Assembly (NCBI RefSeq): GCF_018332695.1
Contig: NZ_BOQN01000048.1
Location: forward strand, 1 to 64,000
From: Paractinoplanes toevensis
GTDB lineage: Bacteria > Actinomycetota > Actinomycetes > Mycobacteriales > Micromonosporaceae
Length of the DNA stretch: 64,000 bases
Reading direction: 5' to 3'
In this document: positions 57,723 to 64,000 of the stretch, one piece after another
Layout of the letters: every line of letters starts with the position of its first letter
Numbering within the stretch: position 1 is the first letter of the stretch
Made by a program: the position numbers and the translations under genes
Notes under the pieces: model-generated
Told to the model about the DNA's origin: nothing
The model's input: only the letters and a program-made list of their open reading frames with translations
Databases searched by the model: none

Positions 57723-58052
57723 GTGACGGTGCCGTTCGCGGTGACCAGGGAGGCCGGCAACGACGGCGTTGCCCGTCTGCGCATAACCGGCCGAGTGGAC
57801 AACAACGTCTGTGACACGCTGACCGCCCTGATGATCAACGCGATAGAAGAGGACGACGTCCAGGAGCTGGAAGTAGACCTGACCGACGCCCAGTTCCTGT
57901 CGATAGCGGGCCTGCGGTGCCTGCTGGACGCCCGAAGCACCGCCCTGCGCCGAGGCCGAGGCTTCCGCCTGAAAAACCCGACAGCGTTGGTGACCCAGGT
58001 CCTGCACGTAACCGGCTTCGCCGAACTACTGGACCCTGCCAACCCCGCGTAG
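57723..58052 (+). CDS. STAS-domain anti-sigma factor antagonist
   Basis: This 109-residue STAS protein has VARLRITGRVDNNVCDTL, LEVDLTDAQFLSIAGLRCLL and a C-terminal helix. The phosphorylation region reads LSIAGLR where classical members have DSAGL or DSSGL, so the preceding Asp is Leu. It would bind an anti-sigma factor, possibly regulated by the SpoIIE-type phosphatase. GTG at 57723 has GGAGGACTTGCC just before it. A hairpin follows the stop. Confidence 0.83.
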   Translation: MTVPFAVTREAGNDGVARLRITGRVDNNVCDTLTALMINAIEEDDVQELEVDLTDAQFLSIAGLRCLLDARSTALRRGRGFRLKNPTALVTQVLHVTGFAELLDPANPA

Positions 58053-58055
58053 TAG

Positions 58056-58073
58056 CCGCACGTTCGTGCGGTT
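58056..58073. repeat. Hairpin 18-mer, copy 1
   Basis: CCGCACGTTCGTGCGGTT: a 7-bp perfect stem with a 2-base turn, directly after the STAS stop, so it may act as terminator. The identical 18-mer recurs 61 bases on. Confidence 0.7.
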
Positions 58074-58116
58074 TCAACGCCCAGCCGGTCCTGGAGAGCT
58101 CGGCGGGCGCCAAGAC

Positions 58117-58134
58117 CCGCACGTTCGTGCGGTT
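58117..58134. repeat. Hairpin 18-mer, copy 2
   Basis: An exact copy of the 18-mer at 58056-58073. It lies before the HipB remnant. Confidence 0.7.
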
Positions 58135-58152
58135 GGCACGGGGGACACCGAA

Positions 58153-58321
58153 ATGCCTGATCTCAACCCGAGCAGTGCCTTTGCCGACGCGGTGCGACTA
58201 CGCCGACGGCAACGCGGCCAGGGGCAGGGCAAACTGGCCGACCTTTGCTGACATGTCGGAGCGATTCGTCTACGCACTGGAGCACGGCAAAACATCTGTT
58301 CAGCTGAACAAGATTCGATGA
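58153..58321 (+). pseudogene. HipB-like XRE regulator remnant
   Basis: ATG 58153 reads NPSSAFADAVRLRRRQRG and stops at 58251. In another frame, up to the TGA at 58321, the sequence continues with MSERFVYALEHGKTSVQLNK, the typical recognition helix of HipB-like antitoxins (ADLAGVSERFVYALEHGK in the family). One or more frameshifts separate the two pieces. No hipA-like gene follows. It is probably a relic of a toxin-antitoxin module or mobile element. Confidence 0.6.
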
Positions 58322-58637
58322 CAGCATCGCTGGACGACAGCCTTGAAGAGCTCCTCCAGTGGGCGCCGGCGAGGCTTCGCTCGGATGATGCGTGAATTGA
58401 ATTCCCAATTAGTCGCAGACGCCGTGGCTTACGGCGTATCCGTACTGCGCACGATGGCGCTTCCGTGCGAGAACAACCACTCAACACGGATGAGCTTGGG
58501 TCACGGCCACAAGCGGACCAGCGGAGGCAGTAGGCGGACGCCGCTCGCAGTCGGGGCCAGGGCGGAGCCCGGCGGGGATCCGGGGGCGGAGCCCCTCGGC
58601 GTGGGGTCTGGGGCTCGGGCCCCAGGAGAAATAGCAC

Positions 58638-58675
58638 GACCTCCCGGTTCGCGCTTCTCAGCGAACAGGGAGGTC
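58638..58675 (-). terminator. Terminator of the tRNA-Arg gene
   Basis: GACCTCCC (58638-58645) and GGGAGGTC (58668-58675), with inner pairs GTTCGC and GCGAAC, form a 38-base hairpin downstream of the minus-strand tRNA. A T-bearing flank follows on the minus strand. Confidence 0.6.
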
Positions 58676-58684
58676 CCAAGGTCG

Positions 58685-58756
58685 TGCCCCCGGCAGGATT
58701 CGAACCTGCGCTTTCGCCTCCGGAGGGCGACGCTCTATCCCCTGAGCTACGGGGGC
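58685..58756 (-). tRNA. tRNA-Arg (anticodon CCG)
   Basis: A 72-base cloverleaf on the minus strand: acceptor GCCCCCG/CGGGGGC, D stem GCTC/GAGC, anticodon stem TCGCC/GGCGA with loop CTCCGGA giving anticodon CCG, T stem GCAGG/CCTGC with TTCGAAT. The discriminator base is A and CCA is not encoded. It decodes CGG arginine codons, which are common in this genome. It lies 1.6 kb upstream of argS. Confidence 0.95.
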
Positions 58757-58805
58757 TCAAGTGAGACTGAGCCTAGCAGGGCCCCGGCGGGCCCTGCCAA
58801 CCGGG

Positions 58806-59474
58806 TTATGACGCCTGGACCTTCTTCAGGAGGTCGTCGATCAGGGCTATCTCGTTCTGCTGGGACTTCACCATGGTGCCGGCCAGCCAGGTCACGTCGT
58901 CGTTGTCGGAGAGCTTGACCGCTTCCTGAGCCATGTGGATGCCGCCCAGGTGGTGCTGGCGCATCAGGGTCAGGTATTGCGTGTCGAGGTCTTTGCCGGT
59001 GGCCTTGCGCAGGGCAGTGAGCTGCTCGGGGGTGGCCATGCCGGGCATCAGGCCGTTGACCACCGAGCCCTCGGAGTCGGGCATCCAGGCCATCGGCTGC
59101 TCGGAGCTGGTCGGGCTGAGGTGCCAGTCGCGCAGCCAGGCCTGCATGTAGCCGATCTGGCCGTGCTGGGTCAGCGCGATGTCGTTGGCCAGGTAGACGA
59201 TCTGGGGGTCGGCCGACTTCTCGTGGGCGATCATCGACATCTCCACCGCTTGGGCGTGGTGGGTCGACATGTCGCGGAGGAAGCCGGCCTCGACCGAGTT
59301 GTCGCCGGGGGTGCGCAGGTGCGGCACCACGACGCCGATGCCGACGCCGAGCACGGTGCCGACCAGCAGGGCGGCGATGACCAGAAGCAGGGTGCGACGG
59401 CTGCGCGTGGGGCGGTTGCCGTTCACGGATGCGGCGGCCTCGGCCACCGCATCCGAGTCGGTGGAGACGGTCAT
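58806..59474 (-). CDS. DUF305 protein, possible copper/metal-binding
   Basis: This is a 222-residue protein with one N-terminal membrane helix (about 28-48, LLLVIAALLVGTVLG) and an extracytoplasmic helical domain of the DUF305 family. DMSTHHAQAVEMSMIA and LMRQHHLGGIHMAQEA carry the conserved His pairs that suggest metal binding. The ATG at 59474 overlaps the stop of the upstream DUF3105 gene by one base, so the two are coupled. DUF305/DUF3105 pairs are found in many actinobacteria. Confidence 0.85.
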   Translation of the reverse strand: MTVSTDSDAVAEAAASVNGNRPTRSRRTLLLVIAALLVGTVLGVGIGVVVPHLRTPGDNSVEAGFLRDMSTHHAQAVEMSMIAHEKSADPQIVYLANDIALTQHGQIGYMQAWLRDWHLSPTSSEQPMAWMPDSEGSVVNGLMPGMATPEQLTALRKATGKDLDTQYLTLMRQHHLGGIHMAQEAVKLSDNDDVTWLAGTMVKSQQNEIALIDDLLKKVQAS

Positions 59475-60283
59475 CAGCTGCCTGTCATGCCCGTGCCGGT
59501 GGCGGCCGCGGTGACCGGGCCGGTGGTGGTGTTGCCGCCCGAGCAGGAGATGCCGGGCTCGAGGGCGGCCACGACGCGGGTGTCCTTGATGAACTCGTCG
59601 ATGCGCGCGTCGTTGACGTCGTCGGTCTTCAGCTGGAAGCCCCACACCTGGACGGACACGTTCTTGTCGAGGCCGGCGTACGGCGACATGAACGTGTAGT
59701 CCTTGCCTTCCATCTTCTTCTGGAGGATGGCGACCTGGTCGGCGGCGAGGCCCTGCTTGTAGGTGATCCAGACGGCACCGTGCTCCAGGCTGTGCACCGC
59801 GTGCTCGTTGGCGATGGGTGCGTCGTACACGTCGCCGTTGCAGTTCTGCGGGGTGGCGTTGTGTGCGCCGCCGACCGGCGGGCTGGTCACGTAGGTGAGC
59901 GTGCCGTCCTTGTGGCTCTGGTCGTCGATCGCCGCGTTCTTCTGGGCGCGGTAGTTGACCACGCCGGCGATGTCGGAGGCCTTGTCTTCCCAGCTGCGGG
60001 AGCCCTTGACGACGCTGTATACGCCGAAGCCGACGATGCCGAGGGCGATGACCGCGACCAGGCCGATCACTGCGATCGGGCCCCAGGGGCGGCCACCGCT
60101 GACCTTGACCGGGGTGACGGGCTTGCGGCCCTTGCCGCCCTTCGCGCCGGGCTTGGCCGCACCGGGTTTGGCGGCACCGGGCTTCGCCGCCGGCTTGGAC
60201 GCGGGGGGCTTGCCCTGGCCGGACGTCTTGCCGACCTTGACGCTGGACGGGACCCGTTCGGGACCCGGCGTACTCATGCTCAT
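59474..60283 (-). CDS. DUF3105 membrane protein
   Basis: This is a 269-residue protein with a Lys/Pro/Ala-rich cytoplasmic N terminus (about 1-65), one membrane helix (about 69-90) and an extracytoplasmic DUF3105 domain with PPVGGAHN and NEHAVHSLEHGAVWITY, whose conserved His and Cys residues suggest a metal site. It is the first gene of a pair with DUF305. Function unknown. The ATG at 60283 or its second ATG (60277) can be the start. Confidence 0.85.
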   Translation of the reverse strand: MSMSTPGPERVPSSVKVGKTSGQGKPPASKPAAKPGAAKPGAAKPGAKGGKGRKPVTPVKVSGGRPWGPIAVIGLVAVIALGIVGFGVYSVVKGSRSWEDKASDIAGVVNYRAQKNAAIDDQSHKDGTLTYVTSPPVGGAHNATPQNCNGDVYDAPIANEHAVHSLEHGAVWITYKQGLAADQVAILQKKMEGKDYTFMSPYAGLDKNVSVQVWGFQLKTDDVNDARIDEFIKDTRVVAALEPGISCSGGNTTTGPVTAAATGTGMTGS

Positions 60284-60356
60284 CGTGCCTCGTCGATTCG
60301 TTAAAAGCGGAAGGGCGGGGCTCGGGCTGCCGCCGAGGGCGAAAGTCTACCCCCGA

Positions 60357-60362
60357 TAACAT
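60357..60362 (+). promoter_or_regulatory. -10 box for leaderless argS
   Basis: TAACAT ends six bases before the GTG at 60369, with no Shine-Dalgarno sequence, giving a probable leaderless transcript. Confidence 0.45.
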
Positions 60363-60368
60363 GGTTCG

Positions 60369-62033
60369 GTGACTCCCGCCAACCTTGCTGCCACTGTTCT
60401 CTCAGCTGCTCGTGCCGTGTTCGAGACCCGGGGCCTCGACACGTCCCTGCTGCCCGGGACGACGACGATGGAGCGACCCCGCAATCCCGAGCACGGCGAC
60501 TACGCCTCCACGCTCGCCCTGCAGCTGGGCAAGAAGACCGGGGTGGCGCCGCGTGAGCTGGCCGCCGCGCTGGCCGAGGAGCTGGGCCGGCAGCCGGGCA
60601 TCAAGTCGGTCGAGATCGCCGGTCCGGGCTTCCTGAACATCCGGCTCGACGCGGCCGCGGCCGGCGTGCTGGCCCGCGACATCGTTCTCGCCGGTGCGGA
60701 TTACGGACAATCCGCCACGTTGCGCGATGAGCGGATCAATCTGGAGTTCGTCTCGGCCAACCCGACCGGCCCGGTGCACATCGGCGGGGTGCGGTGGGCC
60801 GCGGTCGGCGACGCACTCTCCCGGCTGCTGCGCACGGCCGGCGCGACGGTCGGCACGGAGTACTACTTCAACGACGCCGGTTCGCAGATCGACCGGTTCG
60901 CCAAGTCGCTGTACGCGAGTGCGAAGGGTGAGCCCGCCCCCGAGGACGGCTACGGCGGTGCATACATCGCCGAGATCGCCGCCGCGGTGCTGGCCGAAGC
61001 GCCCGACGTACTGAATGAGCCCGAAGACGCGGCGATCGAGACCTTCCGGCGGGTCGGCGTCGACCTGATGTTCGCCGAGATCAAGCAGTCGCTGACCGAG
61101 TTCGGCGTGCACTTCGACACGTACTTCAACGAGAAGGACCTGCACAACCGGGGTGAGCTGCAGGAAGCCCTGGACCGGCTGCGCGAGCAGGGGCACATCT
61201 TCGAGGCCGACGGCGCGACCTGGCTGCGCACCACCGAGTTCGGCGACGACAAGGATCGGGTGCTGCGCAAGTCCGACGGCGACTGGACCTATTTCGCCGC
61301 CGACTGCGCCTACTACCTGGATAAGCGCAAGCGTGGCTTCGACCGGATCGTGATCATGCTGGGCGCCGACCACCACGGCTACATCGGCCGGATGAAGGCG
61401 ATGTCCGCGTGTTTCGGTGACGACCCGGCGAAGAACCTGGAGATCCTGATCGGCCAGCTGGTCAACCTGGTCCGGGACGGCGAGCCGGTTCGGATGAGCA
61501 AGCGGGCCGGCACGGTGGTGACGCTGGAGGACTTCGTCGACGCGCTGGGCGTGGACGCCACCCGGTACGCCCTGGCCCGCTATTCGTCGGACTCGCCGAT
61601 CAACCTGGACATCGCGGTCTGGACCAAGGCCGGCAACGACAACCCGGTCTACTACGTGCAGTACGTCGCGGCCCGCACCGCGAACGTGGCCCGGAACGCG
61701 GCCGACGTCGGCCTGACCCGCGGTGAGCCGGCCGGCTTCCACCCCGAGCTGCTCAGCCACGAGAAGGAGAACGACCTGCTCAAGGCGCTGGGCGAATACC
61801 CGGCGGTGGTGGCCCGGGCGGCCGAGCTGCGCGAGCCGCACCACGTGGCGCGCTACCTGGAGGAGGTCGCCGGGGCGTACCACCGGTTCTACGACAAGTG
61901 CCGGGTGCTACCGCTGGGCGACGAGCCGATCACCGACCTCCAGCGAGCCCGGCTCTGGCTGAACGACGCCACCCGTACGGTGATCGCTAACGGTTTGGCC
62001 CTGCTCGGGGTCTCGGCCCCCGAAAGGATGTAG
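60369..62033 (+). CDS. argS: Arginyl-tRNA synthetase
   Basis: This 554-residue class I aminoacyl-tRNA synthetase charges tRNA-Arg. The HIGH-type motif is PTGPVHIGG (near residue 135) and the KMSK-type motif is MSKRAG (near residue 380). The N-terminal Add-1-like domain and C-terminal helical anticodon-binding domain are present. GTG at 60369 fits the leaderless -10 box. lysA starts three bases after the stop, so argS-lysA-hom is one operon. A tRNA-Arg(CCG) gene is 1.6 kb upstream. Confidence 0.95.
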   Translation: MTPANLAATVLSAARAVFETRGLDTSLLPGTTTMERPRNPEHGDYASTLALQLGKKTGVAPRELAAALAEELGRQPGIKSVEIAGPGFLNIRLDAAAAGVLARDIVLAGADYGQSATLRDERINLEFVSANPTGPVHIGGVRWAAVGDALSRLLRTAGATVGTEYYFNDAGSQIDRFAKSLYASAKGEPAPEDGYGGAYIAEIAAAVLAEAPDVLNEPEDAAIETFRRVGVDLMFAEIKQSLTEFGVHFDTYFNEKDLHNRGELQEALDRLREQGHIFEADGATWLRTTEFGDDKDRVLRKSDGDWTYFAADCAYYLDKRKRGFDRIVIMLGADHHGYIGRMKAMSACFGDDPAKNLEILIGQLVNLVRDGEPVRMSKRAGTVVTLEDFVDALGVDATRYALARYSSDSPINLDIAVWTKAGNDNPVYYVQYVAARTANVARNAADVGLTRGEPAGFHPELLSHEKENDLLKALGEYPAVVARAAELREPHHVARYLEEVAGAYHRFYDKCRVLPLGDEPITDLQRARLWLNDATRTVIANGLALLGVSAPERM

Positions 62034-62036
62034 GGC

Positions 62037-63422
62037 ATGCGAGCTCATGAGGCCGGCGCGCTGCACGGCGACCTGGGATCCCGGGGGCCCGCCTGGTTGC
62101 GTACGCCCGAGGACGTCAATGCCCTCGTGCCGCAGCTGTGGCCACGCACCGTAAGCCGCACCGAGGCCGGGTCTTTGCAGGTCGGCGGGGTCGGCATCGC
62201 CGACCTGGTGGCCGAGCACGGCACCCCGGCCTACTTCCTCGACGAGGACGACCTGCGGGCGCGGTGCCAGGAGTTCGCGGCGTCGTTCGGCGACGCGGAC
62301 GTCTATTACGCGGGCAAGTCGTTCCTCTGCAAGGCGGTCGTCAAGATCGTCCACGAGGAGGGGCTGTTCCTGGACGTCTGCACCGGCGGCGAGCTGGCGG
62401 TGGCGCTGGCGGCCGGCTTCCCGGCCGAGAAGATCGGTTTCCACGGCAACAACAAGTCACCGCGGGAGCTGGAGCGGGCGCTCGACGCGGGCGTGGGCCG
62501 CATCGTTGTCGACTCATTCGACGAAATAGCGCGCTTGACCGACTTGTCGGAAAAGAAGAACAAAAGGCCAAAGGTTCTCGTACGCGTAACAGTCGGTGTC
62601 GAGGCTCACACGCACGAGTTCATCGCGACCGCCCACGAGGACCAGAAGTTCGGGTTCTCACTGGCCGGCGGGGCGGCGTTCGCGGCCGCGGCCCGGATCA
62701 TCGACGACGGCGTGCTCGACCTGCGCGGCCTGCACTCGCACATCGGTTCGCAGATCTTCGACACCAGCGGTTTCGAGGTCGCCGCCCGCCGCGTGCTGGA
62801 GCTGCAGGCGCAGATCCGGGACGCCCGCGGCGTGGAGCTGGAGGAACTCGACCTCGGCGGTGGCTTCGGCATCGCGTACACCACGCAGGACGACCCGCAG
62901 GCCGCCGGCGACCTCGCCAAGCGGATCAACAAGATCGTCGAGTCCGAGTGCGAGCTGGCCAACCTGCGCAAGCCGAAGCTCTCGATCGAGCCGGGCCGGG
63001 CGATCGTCGGCCCGGCCGTGTTCACGCTGTACGAGGTGGGCACGGTCAAGGACGTCGACGGCATCCGCACCTACGTGAGCGTCGACGGCGGGATGAGCGA
63101 CAACATCCGCACCGCGCTGTACGACGCTTCCTACTCGGCCACCATGGCCAACCGGGCGAGTTCCGCCGAGCCGATGCTGGCCCGCGTCGTGGGAAAGCAT
63201 TGTGAAAGCGGGGACATCGTCGTGAAGGATGAATTCCTGCCCGCTGACGTGCAGCCCGGAGATCTTATTGCGGTGCCGGGAACCGGTGCCTACTGCCGGA
63301 GCATGGCCAGCAACTACAACCACGTGCCTCGGCCTCCGGTGGTGGCGGTGCGCGACGGCGCCTCCCGCGTGATCGTGCGCCGGGAGACCGAGGACGACCT
63401 GCTCGCATTGGATGTTGGATGA
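62037..63422 (+). CDS. lysA: Diaminopimelate decarboxylase
   Basis: This 461-residue PLP enzyme converts meso-diaminopimelate to lysine, the last step of lysine synthesis. The PLP lysine is Lys94 in YYAGKSF. HSHIGSQIFDTSGF, LDLGGGFGI and EPGRAIVGPAVFTL bind cofactor and substrate, and CESGDIVVKDEFLP is near the C-terminal active site. The gene starts three bases after argS and overlaps hom by four bases. Two AT-richer patches (about 62510-62610 and 63185-63285) use codons unlike the rest. Confidence 0.95.
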   Translation: MRAHEAGALHGDLGSRGPAWLRTPEDVNALVPQLWPRTVSRTEAGSLQVGGVGIADLVAEHGTPAYFLDEDDLRARCQEFAASFGDADVYYAGKSFLCKAVVKIVHEEGLFLDVCTGGELAVALAAGFPAEKIGFHGNNKSPRELERALDAGVGRIVVDSFDEIARLTDLSEKKNKRPKVLVRVTVGVEAHTHEFIATAHEDQKFGFSLAGGAAFAAAARIIDDGVLDLRGLHSHIGSQIFDTSGFEVAARRVLELQAQIRDARGVELEELDLGGGFGIAYTTQDDPQAAGDLAKRINKIVESECELANLRKPKLSIEPGRAIVGPAVFTLYEVGTVKDVDGIRTYVSVDGGMSDNIRTALYDASYSATMANRASSAEPMLARVVGKHCESGDIVVKDEFLPADVQPGDLIAVPGTGAYCRSMASNYNHVPRPPVVAVRDGASRVIVRRETEDDLLALDVG

Positions 63423-64000
63423 GCTCTGTGAAACCGGTCCGCCTGGCCCTGCTGGGGTGCGGGACCGTCGGTTCCGAAGTTGTCCGCCTGCTGCACGAGC
63501 AGGCGGGTGACCTGACGGCCCGGATCGGCGCGCCGCTGGAGATCGTCGGCGTGGCCGTGCGCCGGCTCGGCCGCGAGCGGGGCGAGTTGCCGATCGACTC
63601 GAGCCTGTTCACCACCGACGCGCTCGGCCTGATCAAGCGGGACGACGTCGACGTGGTGGTCGAGGTGGTCGGCGGCATCGAGCCCGCCCGCACCTGGCTG
63701 GTCGAGTCGCTGCGGGCCGGCAAGAGCGTGGTCACCGCTAACAAGGCGCTGCTGGCCGAGGACGGCGCGGCGCTGCACGACGCGGCCGCCGAGGGCGGTG
63801 CCGACCTCTACTACGAGGCGTCGGTGGCCGGTGCCATCCCGCTGCTGCGCCCGCTGCGCGAGTCGCTGCACGGCGACCGCGTCACCAAGGTGACCGGCAT
63901 CGTGAACGGCACCACCAACTTCATCCTCTCGTCGATGGACTCCACCGGCGCCGGCTTCAGTGAGGCCCTCGAGGAGGCCACCGAGCTAGGTTATGCCGAG
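63419..64000 (+). CDS. hom: Homoserine dehydrogenase (3' partial)
   Basis: The first 194 residues of homoserine dehydrogenase, which reduces aspartate semialdehyde to homoserine on the way to threonine and methionine. The NAD(P) motif LLGCGTVGSEV, TANKALLAEDGAAL and GIVNGTTNFIL are clear. ATG at 63419 overlaps the lysA stop (ATGA). The gene runs off the right end of the window. thrC and thrB are expected beyond. Confidence 0.95.
   Translation, partial: MSSVKPVRLALLGCGTVGSEVVRLLHEQAGDLTARIGAPLEIVGVAVRRLGRERGELPIDSSLFTTDALGLIKRDDVDVVVEVVGGIEPARTWLVESLRAGKSVVTANKALLAEDGAALHDAAAEGGADLYYEASVAGAIPLLRPLRESLHGDRVTKVTGIVNGTTNFILSSMDSTGAGFSEALEEATELGYAE

Larger units (their letters stand above)
58053..58684. 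other. Gene-poor stretch with duplicated hairpins and a decayed regulator
   Basis: This 630-base stretch lies between the STAS gene and tRNA-Arg. It contains two copies of an 18-mer hairpin (58056-58073 and 58117-58134), a HipB-like regulator remnant (58153-58321), G-rich GGGGCGGAGCCCC-type runs (about 58551-58625) and the hairpin 58638-58675 that probably ends tRNA transcription. No intact gene is supported. Confidence 0.6.

Noticed and set aside
58551..58625. GGGGCGGAGCCCC-type runs as a mobile repeat element
   Set aside because: This looks like the common GC-rich intergenic motif of actinomycetes, without inverted-repeat ends or a transposase.

Overview
The window reads as chromosomal DNA of a high-GC, spore- or mycelium-forming actinomycete. 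The best guess is a member of the Micromonosporaceae close to Actinoplanes. The supporting signs are very high GC, frequent GTG and TTG starts, start codons placed 6-7 bases after TANNNT boxes (leaderless genes), many secreted enzymes with Thr/Pro linkers, SigE-family and STAS/SpoIIE regulators, and the block argS-lysA-hom. The genus assignment is an inference; no rRNA is present.

Layout. 1-4.8 kb: the 3' part of a large membrane protein (M50-like, cyclic-nucleotide-binding-like and FecR-like parts), two small metal-binding-type proteins, an orphan ClpP and a small membrane protein. 4.9-7 kb: DDAH-type hydrolase and ornithine aminotransferase, translationally coupled. 7-11 kb: FHA protein, lipoprotein, and a patatin/PlsC-type acyltransferase pair. 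11-25.3 kb: a secreted-enzyme region with a serine hydrolase, three GH18 chitinases sharing one CBM5/12 module, a GH16 glucanase with CBM6, a NodB deacetylase, an Nei/Fpg glycosylase, a CoA-disulfide-reductase-type flavoprotein, a YbdK-type ligase and a YidC insertase. Within it, 14.26-15.09 kb is a gene-poor insertion bounded by a 64-bp direct repeat of the nei leader. 25.3-33.4 kb: DedA, PadR with a membrane partner, a TreS-like GH13, an SDR, a YgiB/YgiC-like pair and a GAF-SpoIIE phosphatase. 33.5-51.6 kb: accessory metabolism and regulators (Gfo/Idh, SigE-type sigma factor, AraC, STAS, TetR/MFS, HxlR, ArsR, Ser/Thr kinase, hydrolases). 51.8-56.1 kb: HupE-like protein, a secreted metallophosphoesterase preceded by a PHO-box-like repeat, and a DUF916-like surface protein. 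56.2-58.8 kb: a diguanylate cyclase gene frameshifted exactly at its GGDEF motif, a STAS protein, a decayed HipB-like regulator, duplicated hairpins and tRNA-Arg(CCG). 58.8-64 kb: DUF305/DUF3105 pair, argS, lysA and the start of hom.

How the parts work together. The chitinases, glucanase and deacetylase form a polysaccharide-degrading locus. Its promoters carry candidate operators: a CebR/LacI-type palindrome before the glucanase, and a shared GTTAANAGTCNTAA element before two chitinase transcription units. Most other genes are ordinary chromosomal genes in short operons with ATGA-type overlaps. No CRISPR array, intact insertion sequence, intact prophage or obvious biosynthetic cluster was seen. 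The most unusual items are the repeat-bounded insertion at nei, the GGDEF frameshift, and the hairpin/HipB-remnant stretch beside the tRNA.
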